NCBI RefSeq assembly: GCF_001643235.1
Contig: NZ_LQWY01000007.1
Coordinates: forward strand, 1 to 64,000
Length of the DNA stretch: 64,000 nucleotides
Source: Domibacillus aminovorans
GTDB taxonomy: Bacteria > Bacillota > Bacilli > Bacillales > Domibacillaceae
Direction: 5' to 3'
This document shows, in pieces, positions 62,940-64,000 of the stretch. Made by a program: the position numbers and the translations under genes. The first letter of the stretch is position 1; each line of letters opens with the position of its first letter. Below the pieces are notes generated by a model. It did no database searches. It was not told the origin of the DNA and saw only the letters and a program-made list of their open reading frames with translations.

Positions 62940-64000
62940 ATGAACGTATTTTGGTTTATACCGACACATGGGGATTCACGTTATTTAGGCGTTACAACAG
63001 GAGGAAGAGCCGTGAATTTACCCTATTTAAAACAAGTGGCACAAGCAGTGGATAGTTTAGGATTTACGGGAGCTTTATTGCCGACAGGAAGATCTTGCGA
63101 AGATGCTTGGGTAGTGGCTTCCTCTTTAATACCGGTGACTTCACGAATGAAATTTCTTGTGGCTGTAAGACCAGGTATTACTTCGCCATCACAAGCTGCG
63201 AGAATGGCTGCAACTTTCGATCGATTATCCAATGGACGATTATTAATCAATGTCGTGACAGGCGGTGATCCTGTTGAATTAGCAGGAGATGGTTTGCATT
63301 ACACTCACAAGGAGAGATATGAGCTAACAGATGAGTTTTTAACAATCTGGAGAGAGTTGTTAGAGACAGGGGAATCAACTCTAAAAGGGAAATATTTAGA
63401 CGTGCAAGATGCCAAACAATTATATCCACCTATTCAAAAACCATACCCGCCATTGTACTTTGGCGGATCTTCAGATATCGGTCATGAAATTGCAGCTGAC
63501 CATGTAGATGTTTATTTAACATGGGGTGAGCCGCCTGCACAAGTTAAAGAAAAAATTGAGAAAGTGAGAGTGTTAGCAGCTGAAAGAGGTAGAACGGTTA
63601 AATTTGGCATTCGTCTTCATGTCATCGTCAGGGAAACAGAACAAGAAGCTTGGGCTGCTGCCAATGATTTAATTAAGTATGTAGACGACGATTTAATTAC
63701 TGCCTCTCACAAAGCTTTATCAAGGTATGATTCAGTTGGTCAAAAAAGAATGTCCGAACTCCATAATGGAAGTAAGGAAAATTTAGAAATTAGTCCAAAT
63801 CTCTGGGCGGGTGTTGGTCTTGTTCGAGGAGGTGCTGGTACAGCTCTTGTAGGAGACCCAGAAACAGTAGCTAAACGAATGAAGGAATATGAAGATATCG
63901 GTATCGAAACATTTATTTTATCCGGTTATCCACATTTGGAAGAGGCCTATCGTGTATCAGAATTGTTATTTCCATATTTAGAATTAAATCAAGATGTAAC
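62940..64000 (+). CDS. ssuD: FMNH2-dependent alkanesulfonate monooxygenase SsuD (3' end outside window)
   Basis: Releases sulfite from alkanesulfonates using FMNH2 and O2. The 353 codons present begin [20 protein letters not shown] and include the luciferase-like barrel motifs [60 protein letters not shown] and [23 protein letters not shown] 62940 follows GGAGCGGGGG. No stop codon appears before the window end; the full protein is usually about 375-380 residues, so little is missing. The flavin reductase partner must be elsewhere. Confidence 0.95.
   Translation, partial: MNVFWFIPTHGDSRYLGVTTGGRAVNLPYLKQVAQAVDSLGFTGALLPTGRSCEDAWVVASSLIPVTSRMKFLVAVRPGITSPSQAARMAATFDRLSNGRLLINVVTGGDPVELAGDGLHYTHKERYELTDEFLTIWRELLETGESTLKGKYLDVQDAKQLYPPIQKPYPPLYFGGSSDIGHEIAADHVDVYLTWGEPPAQVKEKIEKVRVLAAERGRTVKFGIRLHVIVRETEQEAWAAANDLIKYVDDDLITASHKALSRYDSVGQKRMSELHNGSKENLEISPNLWAGVGLVRGGAGTALVGDPETVAKRMKEYEDIGIETFILSGYPHLEEAYRVSELLFPYLELNQDV

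Overview
The window is chromosomal DNA of a low-to-moderate GC, endospore-forming Firmicute of the Bacillaceae type (genus not determined). Support: strong AGGAGG-type ribosome binding sites, frequent TTG/GTG starts, a perfect CIRCE element, a guanine riboswitch, a GlcT-type antiterminator site, a CotH-type spore-coat kinase, and long stretches in Bacillus subtilis gene order (tRNA-Met/Asp, tsaE-tsaB-rimI-tsaD-ydiF-rex-tatAC-ydiK-ydiL-groESL, then guaA-yebE-yebG-purEKBCSQLFMNHD-yerA-yerB-yerC-pcrB-pcrA-ligA-camS).

Layout. 1-530: 3' tip of a 23S rRNA, 5S rRNA, tRNA-fMet, tRNA-Asp. 0.6-10.3 kb: conserved core (tRNA t6A synthesis, an ABC-F ATPase, Rex, Tat export, a CPBP protease, GroESL), with a DnaA-box cluster between tsaD and ydiF. 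10.3-17.5 kb: an integrated element. It starts at the groEL stop codon with a tyrosine recombinase and ends at an exact 18-bp copy of the groEL 3' end; the cargo is a Gln-rich small protein, a ferritin-like protein, a LysR regulator diverging from a TauE/SafE exporter, a coiled-coil protein and malate:quinone oxidoreductase. The probable original groEL terminator lies just beyond the right repeat. 17.6-31 kb: accessory DNA with a spore-coat modification cluster (Lys/Thr-rich CotG-like protein, CotH kinase, SET-domain methyltransferase), an ArsB/NhaD-like transporter beside a broken resolvase, several gene remnants, an EamA permease, and a hydroxy-acid catabolic locus (CdaR regulator, glycerate kinase, KdgT-like permease, LarA, LarE) with a perfect catabolite-responsive element. 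31-38 kb: nadE, guaA, glcT-ptsG, yebE, yebG. 38-51 kb: the full purine operon behind PurBoxes and a guanine riboswitch. 51-61.5 kb: yerA to camS and a ZupT-like transporter. 61.7-64 kb: start of a sulfonate-sulfur operon (ssuA, ssuD, cut by the window end) behind a leader with its own terminator.

Most worth a second look: (i) the CotG-like/CotH/SET cluster, in which a phospho-transfer enzyme and a lysine methyltransferase sit beside a protein made almost only of Thr, Ser, Cys, Lys and Gly; (ii) the groEL-3'-end integrative element with its att repeats and a terminator hairpin that hides the integrase ribosome binding site; (iii) the glycerate kinase-LarA-LarE locus, which suggests a nickel-pincer racemase or epimerase acting on a sugar acid or glycerate rather than lactate. 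All identifications are by reading motifs and gene order; no database search was run.
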